A stretch of DNA of 5,715 nt from an uncultured Bacilli bacterium. GTDB lineage: Bacteria; Bacillota_I; Bacilli_A; RF39; UBA660. Both the position numbers and the translations under genes were made by a program. Positions 1 through 5,715 of this stretch are shown here, in pieces (position 1 is the first letter of the stretch; every line of letters starts with the position of its first letter). The notes under the pieces were generated by a model. The model did not search any database and had not been told where the DNA came from. It saw only the letters and a list, made by a program, of their open reading frames with translations. The DNA is taken from positions 1 to 5,715 of the forward strand of contig CAJTKV010000071.1 in NCBI GenBank assembly GCA_910577075.1, written 5' to 3'.

Positions 1-394
1 TCTTGTTTGAACTTGTCCAAGTTAAATTCTTACTTTGTGTTGTATTGCTTGGATTTATTGTTGCTGTTAATTTACTTGTTTTACCAATCATCACATTTAA
101 TGATTTTTGATTTATTTTAACTGATGTTATTGGTACATTTGGGTTTGTTACAGTCACTTTTACTGTTGCAGTCTTACCATTTGAGGTTTTTACTGTTATT
201 GTTGCTGTACCTGCTCCAATTGCCTTGATATTACCTGACTTATCTACGGTTGCTACCTTTGTATTACTTGATGTCCATTCTAATGTAGTATCACTTGTGG
301 GATTTGAGGGATTTATCGTGGCAACTAATTTCTCAGTTTTTCCCTTTACCATTGACAAATTTGTTTTATTTAAGGTAACTGATGTTATTGGTAT
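1..394 (-). repeat. Tandem BIG_2 Ig-like domain repeats, 258-bp period
   Basis: The first unit covers 394-137 (residues 355-440) and the second starts at 136 and is cut at the left edge. Both open with P-I-T-S-V, then carry matching L-N or I-N, G-K-T, K-L, A-T-I-N-P-S-N and W-T-S-S-N. At the DNA level an identical 15-bp stretch, CCAATAACATCAGTT on the minus strand, occurs at 391-377 and 133-119, exactly 258 bp (86 codons) apart. More units probably lie to the left. The units have diverged clearly between these shared blocks. Confidence 0.88.
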
Positions 395-1456
395 TAAATA
401 TTTTTTTATCTCATTAACATTTGGTGTATTTTCCTTTTTTATTGCTACCGTAGCATATATAGAATCCTCTATATCGCTTTTAAAATAGATGCGATAAAAT
501 ACTCCTCCGTTTGTTAAAGTTAGACCTTGATGCATATCTCGTACAGGATTATCTGTTATCTCTTCTATTCGTTCTATTTCTAAAGCATCTTCATAGTTTT
601 CTAAATAATAATATTCGTCATCAATTTTTTGAACTACACCGATTGCCCCCTTAGCTTCATTATAATGTTCTTGAAATAAAGGCGTCGCATAGGCAATATA
701 GTCAGATTGATTGATATCCTTAGGAACACTTAGTGATGGAATTCCAGCCACAGTGAATGTTACTGTTTGGTAAAGTATGCCATCTTCAAACAACAATAAA
801 AACATATCCATTTTTTCCAAGCCACCGTTATAGCCTCCACCAGCAGAACCTGTGGCAATATCAACTTCATAAGTAACGTCCTTCAATTTCTTTAACAGTA
901 ATTCTTCGAATTGAGCCGCCATTTCATCTTCATCATAGTTTTGAATATCATAATAGAAAATAAATTCGTTTTGAGAAAAATTGAGGCTCGCAGATTTGCT
1001 AATTAATGCTTCCGCCTTCTTATAGTCAAAATCCCCTTTAAACTTTATTGAAATAGTTTTTGGTTCATTATTTAATACTTCTCCAGTTGTTTTATTCATA
1101 ATAGCAACTTCTAAGTGATAAATATCAATATTATAGGTATATTCGCCATTCATTACGATATCCTTAAATACAAGTTCTGTTCCAATAGTATATTCATCAC
1201 TGAAGGTTATATTTTGCTTCTCCAAATTAGCTAGAATAACAACATCAGCCTCTTCTTTAAAATTTTCAAATAATTGCCAAGCATCAATATTTTCTGGTCT
1301 GTTTTCAATCATTTCAATAGGTGCGACAGTTATTTCATTAGGCACATAGGTAATTAACTCCTCAGGATTGTTTATTTCTATCGCATTGACCATATCAGTA
1401 AATAATGCTACCAATAAAATTGTTACAAATAGCAACATTCTTTTCATATTTTTCAT
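1..1456 (-). CDS. Secreted protein with unknown N-terminal domain and BIG_2 Ig-like repeats (3' end outside window)
   Basis: The frame is open for 485 codons and runs off the left edge, so the C-terminus is missing. Residues 1-25 are a typical Sec signal peptide: a basic start (MKNMKRM), a hydrophobic core (8-20) and a likely cleavage after V-N-A (23-25). No lipobox Cys is present. Residues 26 to about 350 form an acidic region rich in Asn, Tyr and Glu that I do not recognise. It looks beta-rich with helical stretches (for example 175-192) and has a Gly-rich turn, ATGSAGGGYNGG (201-212). From residue 355 on there are bacterial Ig-like group 2 domains, one complete (355 to about 437) and one cut (441-485), with the typical W-T-S-S-N and V-A-T-V-D cores. 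Such domains usually act as stalks or adhesive modules outside the cell. Adhesin, cell-wall protein or secreted enzyme all remain possible; no catalytic motif or anchor is visible. The gene has its own promoter after the gatB terminator. Confidence 0.9.
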   Translation of the reverse strand, partial: MKNMKRMLLFVTILLVALFTDMVNAIEINNPEELITYVPNEITVAPIEMIENRPENIDAWQLFENFKEEADVVILANLEKQNITFSDEYTIGTELVFKDIVMNGEYTYNIDIYHLEVAIMNKTTGEVLNNEPKTISIKFKGDFDYKKAEALISKSASLNFSQNEFIFYYDIQNYDEDEMAAQFEELLLKKLKDVTYEVDIATGSAGGGYNGGLEKMDMFLLLFEDGILYQTVTFTVAGIPSLSVPKDINQSDYIAYATPLFQEHYNEAKGAIGVVQKIDDEYYYLENYEDALEIERIEEITDNPVRDMHQGLTLTNGGVFYRIYFKSDIEDSIYATVAIKKENTPNVNEIKKYLIPITSVTLNKTNLSMVKGKTEKLVATINPSNPTSDTTLEWTSSNTKVATVDKSGNIKAIGAGTATITVKTSNGKTATVKVTVTNPNVPITSVKINQKSLNVMIGKTSKLTATINPSNTTQSKNLTWTSSNK

Positions 1457-1463
1457 ATAAAAT

Positions 1464-1469
1464 CTCCTT
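1464..1469 (-). promoter_or_regulatory. Ribosome-binding site that fixes the start of the surface protein
   Basis: AAGGAG lies 7 nt before the ATG at 1456. Two further in-frame Met codons follow closely (residues 4 and 7), so the site decides the start: it fits the first Met and would be 16 and 25 nt from the others. The spacing equals that of the gat genes. Confidence 0.85.
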
Positions 1470-1486
1470 CACTTTTCTATAGTTTA

Positions 1487-1515
1487 ATAGTACTACCTTA
1501 ATTTCCCTAAGTCAA
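1487..1515 (-). promoter_or_regulatory. Sigma-A-type promoter of the Ig-like surface protein gene
   Basis: On the minus strand, TTGACT (1515-1510) is a 5/6 match to the -35 consensus. It is followed by a 17-nt spacer and TACTAT (1492-1487), a 4/6 match to the -10 box. Transcription should start near 1480, giving a leader of about 24 nt that contains just the ribosome-binding site. The -35 box begins 11 nt after the terminator T-run, so the downstream gene appears to have its own promoter and not depend on read-through. This is a pattern match; no start site has been measured. Confidence 0.7.
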
Positions 1516-1526
1516 TACAATAAGAT

Positions 1527-1554
1527 AAAAAAAGCAAGAGACCTATCTCTTACT
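1527..1554 (-). terminator. Intrinsic terminator of the aspS-gatCAB operon
   Basis: Reading the minus strand, AGTAAGAGA (1554-1546) pairs with TCTCTTGCT (1541-1533): nine pairs with one T-G wobble. The loop is the four bases TAGG (1545-1542). Six more T residues follow at 1532-1527. The upstream arm is the last three gatB codons (Ser-Lys-Arg) and the stop codon TAG lies in the loop, so the terminator costs almost no extra sequence. The plus strand lacks a T-run after the stem, so it should work in one direction only. Confidence 0.85.
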
Positions 1555-2985
1555 TAATTCTTCCGTTAAAATTTCTTTAACTTTAACAGGGTTGGCTTGA
1601 CCACGAGTCTTTTTCATTACTTGTCCAACAAAATAGTCAAACATATTCGTCTTGCCATTCTTATATTGATCGATTTGCTCCGTATTTTCATCTAATACTT
1701 CTGTAATGACCGCAACTATTGCACTGTCATCGCTAATTTGCTCAATTCCCTCGGCTTTAATAATATTTTCTGGTTCATCTTCTCTTTCAAGAACCATAAA
1801 GAATAATTCTTTAGCTTGTTTTGAAGATATTTTACCATCTCTAATTGATGAAGTTATAACATTTAATCTCTTAGGAGTTAAATATAAATCTTTAATATTA
1901 ATTTCATATTTGTAAGTATAAGCTAAGATATTTCCTGTTATCCAATTGGCAGCCATTTTAGCATCAATACCTAATGAAATACATTCTTCAAAATAATTAG
2001 CCGTATTGATATCTTTTATTAAAATTCCAGCATCATAAGCCGATAATCCATATTCACTCATATATTTTTCTTTGCGTTCATATGGAAGTTCTGGAATGCT
2101 TTTTCTAATTTCTTCTAACCATTCTTCACTCAATTTAAAGCGCGGAATATTTGGTTCGACAAAGTACTTATAATCAATAGCATCGACTTTTGAACGCATA
2201 TGTATCGTCGTTCCCGATTCTTCATCCCAACGTCTTGTCTCTTGTTCTACTTCATCATAACGACCAGCATCTTTTAATTCTGATTGTCTTTTTATCTCAT
2301 AGACAATAGAATCATGAACAGCACTGAAAGAATTGACATTCTTAATTTCAACTTTAGTTCCTAGAGTATCATCTTCAGAAATAGAAATATTGACATCACA
2401 TCTAATTTGCCCTTTTTTAGAATCCGCTTCACTTATACCACAATATTGATATATAGCACGAATATATTCCAAGAAAGTTACGGCATCTTCTGCCGAATGA
2501 AGACAAGGTTCAGTAACGAGTTCTAATAATGGAACACCAGCACGATTATAGTCAATTAAGGATACATCATATAAGTGATCCATACTAGCCGCATCTTCTT
2601 CTAAGTGAATGTTATTAATCCCAACACGGAAAGTCGAATTATCTTCTCTTTCAATATCTATATAACCATCCATACCCACACAATCTTCGGGAGGATTTTG
2701 GGTTATTTGATAATTCTTTGGCATATCGGGATAATAATAGTTTTTTCTTTCAAAATACATATACTCAGGTTGGCGACAATTTAAAATTTCACTCATCATT
2801 AAACTCATGCGCACAGCTTCTTTATTAAGAACTGGAAGAGTTCCTGGAAATCCCATATCTAATGGACGAATATTGCTATTTGGAACATCAGTATACTCGT
2901 TTCTAGCACTGGAAAATACTTTTGATTTAGTTTCTGATACTTCACAGTGCATTTCTAGTCCAATTGTAACATTATATTTTCCCAT
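1543..2985 (-). CDS. gatB: Asp/Glu-tRNA amidotransferase subunit B
   Basis: GatB binds the mischarged tRNA, activates the Asp or Glu side chain with ATP as a phosphoryl ester, and completes amidation with ammonia delivered from GatA. The length of 480 residues is normal. The N-terminal cradle domain (about 1-290) shows G-L-E-M-H (9-13, with the conserved Glu11 and His13), Y-P-D-M-P-K-N-Y-Q-I-T-Q (85-96), H-L-E-E-D-A (127-132), L-L-E-L-V-T-E-P (163-170), R-C-D-V-N-I-S (195-201) and D-Y-K-Y-F-V-E-P (281-288). A helical region follows, then the YqeY-like tail (about 335-480) with F-V-G-Q-V-M-K-K-T-R-G-Q-A-N-P (462-476), which contacts the tRNA elbow. The zinc cysteines found in many bacterial GatB proteins are absent, as I recall for S. 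aureus too. AAAGGAGG lies 7 nt before the ATG, inside the end of gatA. It is the last gene of the operon; its final codons form one arm of the terminator. Confidence 0.97.
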   Translation of the reverse strand: MGKYNVTIGLEMHCEVSETKSKVFSSARNEYTDVPNSNIRPLDMGFPGTLPVLNKEAVRMSLMMSEILNCRQPEYMYFERKNYYYPDMPKNYQITQNPPEDCVGMDGYIDIEREDNSTFRVGINNIHLEEDAASMDHLYDVSLIDYNRAGVPLLELVTEPCLHSAEDAVTFLEYIRAIYQYCGISEADSKKGQIRCDVNISISEDDTLGTKVEIKNVNSFSAVHDSIVYEIKRQSELKDAGRYDEVEQETRRWDEESGTTIHMRSKVDAIDYKYFVEPNIPRFKLSEEWLEEIRKSIPELPYERKEKYMSEYGLSAYDAGILIKDINTANYFEECISLGIDAKMAANWITGNILAYTYKYEINIKDLYLTPKRLNVITSSIRDGKISSKQAKELFFMVLEREDEPENIIKAEGIEQISDDSAIVAVITEVLDENTEQIDQYKNGKTNMFDYFVGQVMKKTRGQANPVKVKEILTEELSKR

Positions 2986-4442
2986 TATTTTACCTCCTTT
3001 GCTATTTGATTTTTATAATCCATAGCACCTTCTAAGGCATAGGCAATATTTAAGACATTCTGATCATCATAACAATTACCCGTAATATTAACACCAACAG
3101 GAAGAGATGAAACAAAGCCATTTGGAATAGTAATTGATGGAAAGCCACCAAAATTACCAATCTGAAGATGCTCTTCTAATGCTGCTGTTTCATTTGATAA
3201 CATGTCCTTATCGCTATCAAACTTCTTAGCAGGTCCTGTTCCAACAGGCATTATTAGAGCATCATGAGTCTTGTAACATTCTTTAATAAAATCGACAATT
3301 AATCTTCTAACTCTTTGAGCATTCTTAAAATATCTCTCTTGATTTTCTGATTGTAAGACATACGACCCAATGATAAAACGACGCTTAATTAAGGATGAGA
3401 AGCCCTTTGTACGATGATCTTTCATCATTTCTGCGTAGTTATCTCCCTCTCCTCTTGGTCCAAATATAAGTCCTGTTAAATTAGACATGTTACTTGTAGC
3501 TTCCGCACAGGCAATAATAACGTAAACTGATGGAAGTGCTGTAATGAGATTTTTATCCATCGATATGGCTTCGACTTCCATACCTAAACTTTCGGCAATT
3601 TTTAAAGTATTTTTAAAGTTAGCTAAATGCTCTTTCAATTCCTCATTGGCATCCGGATAATTTTCTATTTCACATAATTCTTTAATGTAAAATAATTTCT
3701 TACCCTTAACATCATCACTTAAATCATCATTGAGATGAATATGTGATGAATCCCAGGAAGTCATATCGTTCTTATCAATGCCCTTCATTCCATCGACAAC
3801 TATTGCCGCATCGCGCACATTGCGAGTTAAAACTCCACAATGATCAATAGATGAAGCATAGGCAAATAAACCATAGCGCGAAATCATTCCATAAGTAGGT
3901 TTATATCCTACTATTCCACAGTAACCAGCTGGTTTGCGAATAGAATCTCCTGAATCACTTCCCAAGGCATAAGGATATACGCCCGCCGCTACAGCTGCCG
4001 CAGAACCGGCAGAAGAACCTGCTGTCATACGCGTTTTATCCCAAGGATTTAAGACAATTCCCGTATGTCCTGTAGTTCCTGTACCTCCCATACCAAATTC
4101 ATCTAAAACGGTCTTATTGACAGGTACTGCCCCACACTTTGCTAATTTTTCAACAGCTGTGGCATCAAAAAATGGTACATAATCTTTTAAAGTATTTGAT
4201 GAACCAGTCGATAATATTCCCTTAGTGGAATAGTTATCTTTTATTCCATATGGAATACCCGATAGTAACTCATCAGTTACCTCTGTAGGTTTTGCATCAT
4301 CTAATATTGTAACAAAGGCATTACAACTCTCTTGAACTTCATGAGATAACTCAAGAGATTCTTTAATTAACTCTTCACTTGTCACTTTTCCACTTTTTAA
4401 TAACTCATGCAATTCCGTTATACTCAAATTCATATATTTCAT
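2985..4442 (-). CDS. gatA: Asp/Glu-tRNA amidotransferase subunit A (amidase subunit)
   Basis: Catalytic amidase subunit of GatCAB: it hydrolyses glutamine (or asparagine) and passes the ammonia through a channel to GatB. The protein is 485 residues, the family's normal length, and is one amidase-signature domain. The Ser-cisSer-Lys triad can be read directly: Lys68 in GIKDN, Ser143 in AGSSAGS and Ser167 in GSDSGDSIRKPA. The spacings 68-143-167 (75 and 24 residues) equal those of the S. aureus enzyme (79-154-178), so the active site is intact. Two departures from the common form stand out: GGSSGG is AGSSAG here, and the residue before the nucleophile is Asp166 instead of Gly. The C-terminal core has I-G-N-F-G-G-F-P-S-I-T-I-P (438-450) and L-P-V-G-V-N-I-T-G (457-465). 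The ATG at 4442 is preferred over Met4 because AAAGGTGG sits 7 nt before it. The gene overlaps gatC and gatB by one base each (TAATG). Confidence 0.97.
   Translation of the reverse strand: MKYMNLSITELHELLKSGKVTSEELIKESLELSHEVQESCNAFVTILDDAKPTEVTDELLSGIPYGIKDNYSTKGILSTGSSNTLKDYVPFFDATAVEKLAKCGAVPVNKTVLDEFGMGGTGTTGHTGIVLNPWDKTRMTAGSSAGSAAAVAAGVYPYALGSDSGDSIRKPAGYCGIVGYKPTYGMISRYGLFAYASSIDHCGVLTRNVRDAAIVVDGMKGIDKNDMTSWDSSHIHLNDDLSDDVKGKKLFYIKELCEIENYPDANEELKEHLANFKNTLKIAESLGMEVEAISMDKNLITALPSVYVIIACAEATSNMSNLTGLIFGPRGEGDNYAEMMKDHRTKGFSSLIKRRFIIGSYVLQSENQERYFKNAQRVRRLIVDFIKECYKTHDALIMPVGTGPAKKFDSDKDMLSNETAALEEHLQIGNFGGFPSITIPNGFVSSLPVGVNITGNCYDDQNVLNIAYALEGAMDYKNQIAKEVK
2993..3000 (-). promoter_or_regulatory. 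gatB ribosome-binding site inside gatA
   Basis: AAAGGAGG, a near-perfect anti-16S match, lies 7 nt before the gatB ATG and within the last codons of gatA. The gatA stop and gatB start share a base (TAATG at 2987-2983), so a terminating ribosome is placed directly at the next start. Confidence 0.85.
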
Positions 4443-4741
4443 TATCCCACCACCTTTGGTACTGATACACAGCCATCTTCTGTATCATCAGAGTTTTCTA
4501 ATAATTCTTCAAGAGGTATAGATTCTTCAACTTCATCATTCCTCAAAACACAGACAAAATCGTCTAAAGCATGCGTCATTGGTTTGACATTTTGAATATT
4601 TGGAATGACATTTATTTTATTAATTTCTGCATCTATGACTTCAAATTCGTCAAAAACCATTTGCGTCTCTTCATCAGTTAAACCGATAAGTAAGAGATCT
4701 GCTAGTTTGTTAATTTTTTCTTTTGTAAATCCACTATTCAT
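4442..4741 (-). CDS. gatC: Asp/Glu-tRNA amidotransferase subunit C
   Basis: Small subunit of the GatCAB amidotransferase, which converts Asp-tRNA(Asn) to Asn-tRNA(Asn) and/or Glu-tRNA(Gln) to Gln-tRNA(Gln). GatC wraps around the GatA-GatB interface and stabilises the complex. The 99 residues match the usual ~95-100. Visible family features are the N-terminal helix with K-L-A-D-L-L-L-I-G-L-T-D-E-E (12-25), a second helix around 27-44, the T-H-A-L-D segment with V-L-R-N-D-E-V following (56-71), S-I-P-L-E-E-L-L-E-N (74-83), and the terminal G-C-V-S-V-P-K-V-V (90-98). The start is fixed by GAGGAG 7 nt upstream. The ATG lies inside the end of aspS (8-nt overlap), and the stop TAA shares one base with the gatA start, which points to translational coupling that keeps subunits in step. 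Nothing looks unusual. Confidence 0.95.
   Translation of the reverse strand: MNSGFTKEKINKLADLLLIGLTDEETQMVFDEFEVIDAEINKINVIPNIQNVKPMTHALDDFVCVLRNDEVEESIPLEELLENSDDTEDGCVSVPKVVG
4450..4457 (-). promoter_or_regulatory. gatA ribosome-binding site inside gatC
   Basis: AAAGGTGG, one mismatch from AAAGGAGG, lies 7 nt before the gatA ATG at 4442 and inside the last codons of gatC, where it encodes part of the conserved PKVV tail. It supports Met1 over Met4. The TAATG junction again shares one base between stop and start. Confidence 0.8.
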
Positions 4742-5715
4742 TTTCTATCTCCTCAAATTTTATTCCTAATTCTTTCAGTTGTTCCTTCGTAAGTTCTGAT
4801 GGTGATCCCATCATAAGATCAGCTCCACTAGCACTCGTTGGGAATGCCTGTACTTCTCTTAAGTTTGGTTCATCTTGAATTAACATAATTAATCTATCAA
4901 TTCCTGGTGCCATTCCGCCATGTGGTGGACATCCATATTTAAATGCTGTAAATATAGATTTAAATCTCTCCTCAACTTCTTCACGGCTATATCCAACTAT
5001 TTCAAATCCCTTTGCTAGTGAATCTAAATCGTGGTTTCTTATTGCTCCCGAAGCCATTTCATTTCCATTGCATACAAAGTCATATTGATAAGCTAGTATA
5101 TCTTCTGGATTCTTTGTCTTATAATCTTCCATTCCGCCATGTGGTAAGCTAAATGGATTATGACAGAATTTTAATTTACCCGTTGCCTCATCTGTTTCAA
5201 ACATTGGGAAGTCATTTATAATACATAATTCCAATTTGTTTGGATCTAAAAGATCCATCTTTCTACCTAATTCATCACGAATAAGGCCTGCAAATTTTTG
5301 AGCTGTACTCAAACGTTTATTGGCAATAAAGAACATAACTGAGTTTGTCTTCATATCAAAATCCTTTATCAAAGACTTTCTCTCTTCATCACTTAAGAAT
5401 TTATCAATTGGTCCCTTTAATGAACCATCCTCCATAAGTGTTATATAGCCAATACCTGGCATACCAATGCTCGTTGCATAATCGACTATTTCATTAAACC
5501 ATGAATTCGAATATTCTCCAATATCATCGACAACAATTACTTTAATAATCGATTTTTTAAATGGACCAAAAGTAGTATCCTTTAATACTTCACTCGCATC
5601 CTTAATAATTAATGGATTGCGCAAATCTGGTTTGTCTGTTCCATATAATTCCATAGCATCTTTATAAGCTATTCTTCTAAATGGTCGTGGACTAACCTCT
5701 TTATTGGAGAATTTA
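4734..5715 (-). CDS. aspS: Aspartyl-tRNA synthetase, C-terminal 326 residues (5' end outside window)
   Basis: Class II synthetase that charges tRNA with aspartate in the cytoplasm. The frame is open to the right edge; the ATG at 5654 is an internal Met, since the codons before it (reading R-P-F-R-R-I-A-Y-K-D-A) continue the family sequence. Numbering the visible part from 1: YGTDKPDLR at 24-32, the bacterial insertion (GAD-type) domain at roughly 45-145, DFPMFE at 168-173, HNPFSLP at 185-191, and motif 3 (GGMAPGIDRL) at 266-275 with the ATP-binding Arg at 274. The fragment matches roughly the last 55% of the usual ~590-residue bacterial enzyme; the anticodon-binding domain and motifs 1 and 2 lie beyond the window. 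The stretch NGNEMASGAIRNH (216-228) and the ending DLMMGSPSEL follow the subgroup seen in alphaproteobacteria rather than the E. coli form (GGGSVRIH), from memory. The stop TAG overlaps the gatC start by 8 nt. Coupling to gatCAB suggests a non-discriminating enzyme that also charges tRNA(Asn); the residues that would settle this are not visible. Confidence 0.97.
   Translation of the reverse strand, partial: KFSNKEVSPRPFRRIAYKDAMELYGTDKPDLRNPLIIKDASEVLKDTTFGPFKKSIIKVIVVDDIGEYSNSWFNEIVDYATSIGMPGIGYITLMEDGSLKGPIDKFLSDEERKSLIKDFDMKTNSVMFFIANKRLSTAQKFAGLIRDELGRKMDLLDPNKLELCIINDFPMFETDEATGKLKFCHNPFSLPHGGMEDYKTKNPEDILAYQYDFVCNGNEMASGAIRNHDLDSLAKGFEIVGYSREEVEERFKSIFTAFKYGCPPHGGMAPGIDRLIMLIQDEPNLREVQAFPTSASGADLMMGSPSELTKEQLKELGIKFEEIENE
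4749..4754 (-). promoter_or_regulatory. gatC ribosome-binding site inside aspS
   Basis: GAGGAG lies 7 nt before the gatC ATG at 4741 and within the Glu-rich last codons of aspS. The start codon is inside aspS, whose TAG stop is at 4736-4734, giving an 8-nt overlap. Confidence 0.82.

Noticed and set aside
225..488. Plus-strand open frame of 87 codons rich in hydrophobic residues, resembling a small membrane protein
   Set aside because: It lies antisense to the Ig-like protein gene, whose full frame, signal peptide and ribosome-binding site are clear. The hydrophobic look comes from the complement of Thr/Asn/Lys-rich codons, and no good ribosome-binding site precedes it.
1..1456. Possibility that the left region is non-coding or a pseudogene, since no complete open frame spans it
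   Set aside because: On the minus strand the frame from the ATG at 1456 stays open for 485 codons to the window edge and has a ribosome-binding site, a signal peptide and recognisable Ig-like domains. It is simply cut by the window.
1477..1495. Short palindromes TAGTACTA (1488-1495) and CTATAG (1477-1482) at the -10 region of the surface-gene promoter, possible operator
   Set aside because: Eight- and six-base palindromes are common by chance in AT-rich DNA, and they do not form a larger symmetric site.
2807..3025. Plus-strand open frame of 72 codons across the gatA/gatB junction
   Set aside because: It is antisense to conserved gatB and gatA coding sequence with no family similarity or convincing translation signal; a shadow frame. 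The same holds for 1706-1915 and 4407-4595.
4734..5654. ATG at 5654 as the start of a short, stand-alone AspRS-like protein
   Set aside because: The 20 codons upstream to the window edge are open and match the conserved AspRS sequence before YGTDKPDLR, so the Met is internal to a full-length gene.
1..5715. TGA read as tryptophan, as in mycoplasmas
   Set aside because: All nine Trp residues in the four genes are encoded by TGG and no gene contains an in-frame TGA, so the standard code explains everything seen here.

Overview
The window reads as a piece of a low-GC, Gram-positive-type genome, most likely Firmicutes/Bacilli with a Mollicutes-like flavour. It is AT-rich, has strong AAGGAG-type Shine-Dalgarno sites, and encodes a GatB that resembles the staphylococcal form. 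Its GatA nucleophile motif (G-D-S-I-R-K-P-A) recalls mycoplasma enzymes as I remember them. The standard genetic code is used: all nine visible Trp codons are TGG, no in-frame TGA occurs, and the four visible stop codons are TAA or TAG. The taxonomic placement is inference only.

Every supported gene lies on the minus strand, so the window is read from right to left. From 5715 to 1543 runs a compact translation operon: the 3' part of aspS (aspartyl-tRNA synthetase), then gatC, gatA and gatB (the three subunits of the Asp/Glu-tRNA amidotransferase). Each junction overlaps: 8 nt between aspS and gatC, and 1 nt (TAATG) at gatC/gatA and gatA/gatB. Each downstream gene has its ribosome-binding site inside the end of the gene before it, always 7 nt from the ATG. 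A likely joint role is two-step Asn-tRNA(Asn) synthesis: a non-discriminating AspRS charges tRNA(Asn) with Asp and GatCAB amidates it. GatCAB may also make Gln-tRNA(Gln) if the genome lacks glnS.

The operon ends in an intrinsic terminator (1527-1554) whose loop contains the gatB stop codon. Within the 86-nt gap that follows is a good sigma-A-type promoter (TTGACT, 17 nt, TACTAT), then a ribosome-binding site and a new gene.

From 1456 to the left edge runs an open frame of 485 codons that is cut by the window end. It encodes a secreted protein with a Sec signal peptide, a roughly 325-residue N-terminal region I do not recognise, and the start of a tandem array of bacterial Ig-like group 2 (BIG_2) domains with an 86-codon period. 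This is the only gene here of unknown function and the most likely place for something new. I see no RNA genes, mobile elements, CRISPR array, attachment sites or origin in the window.
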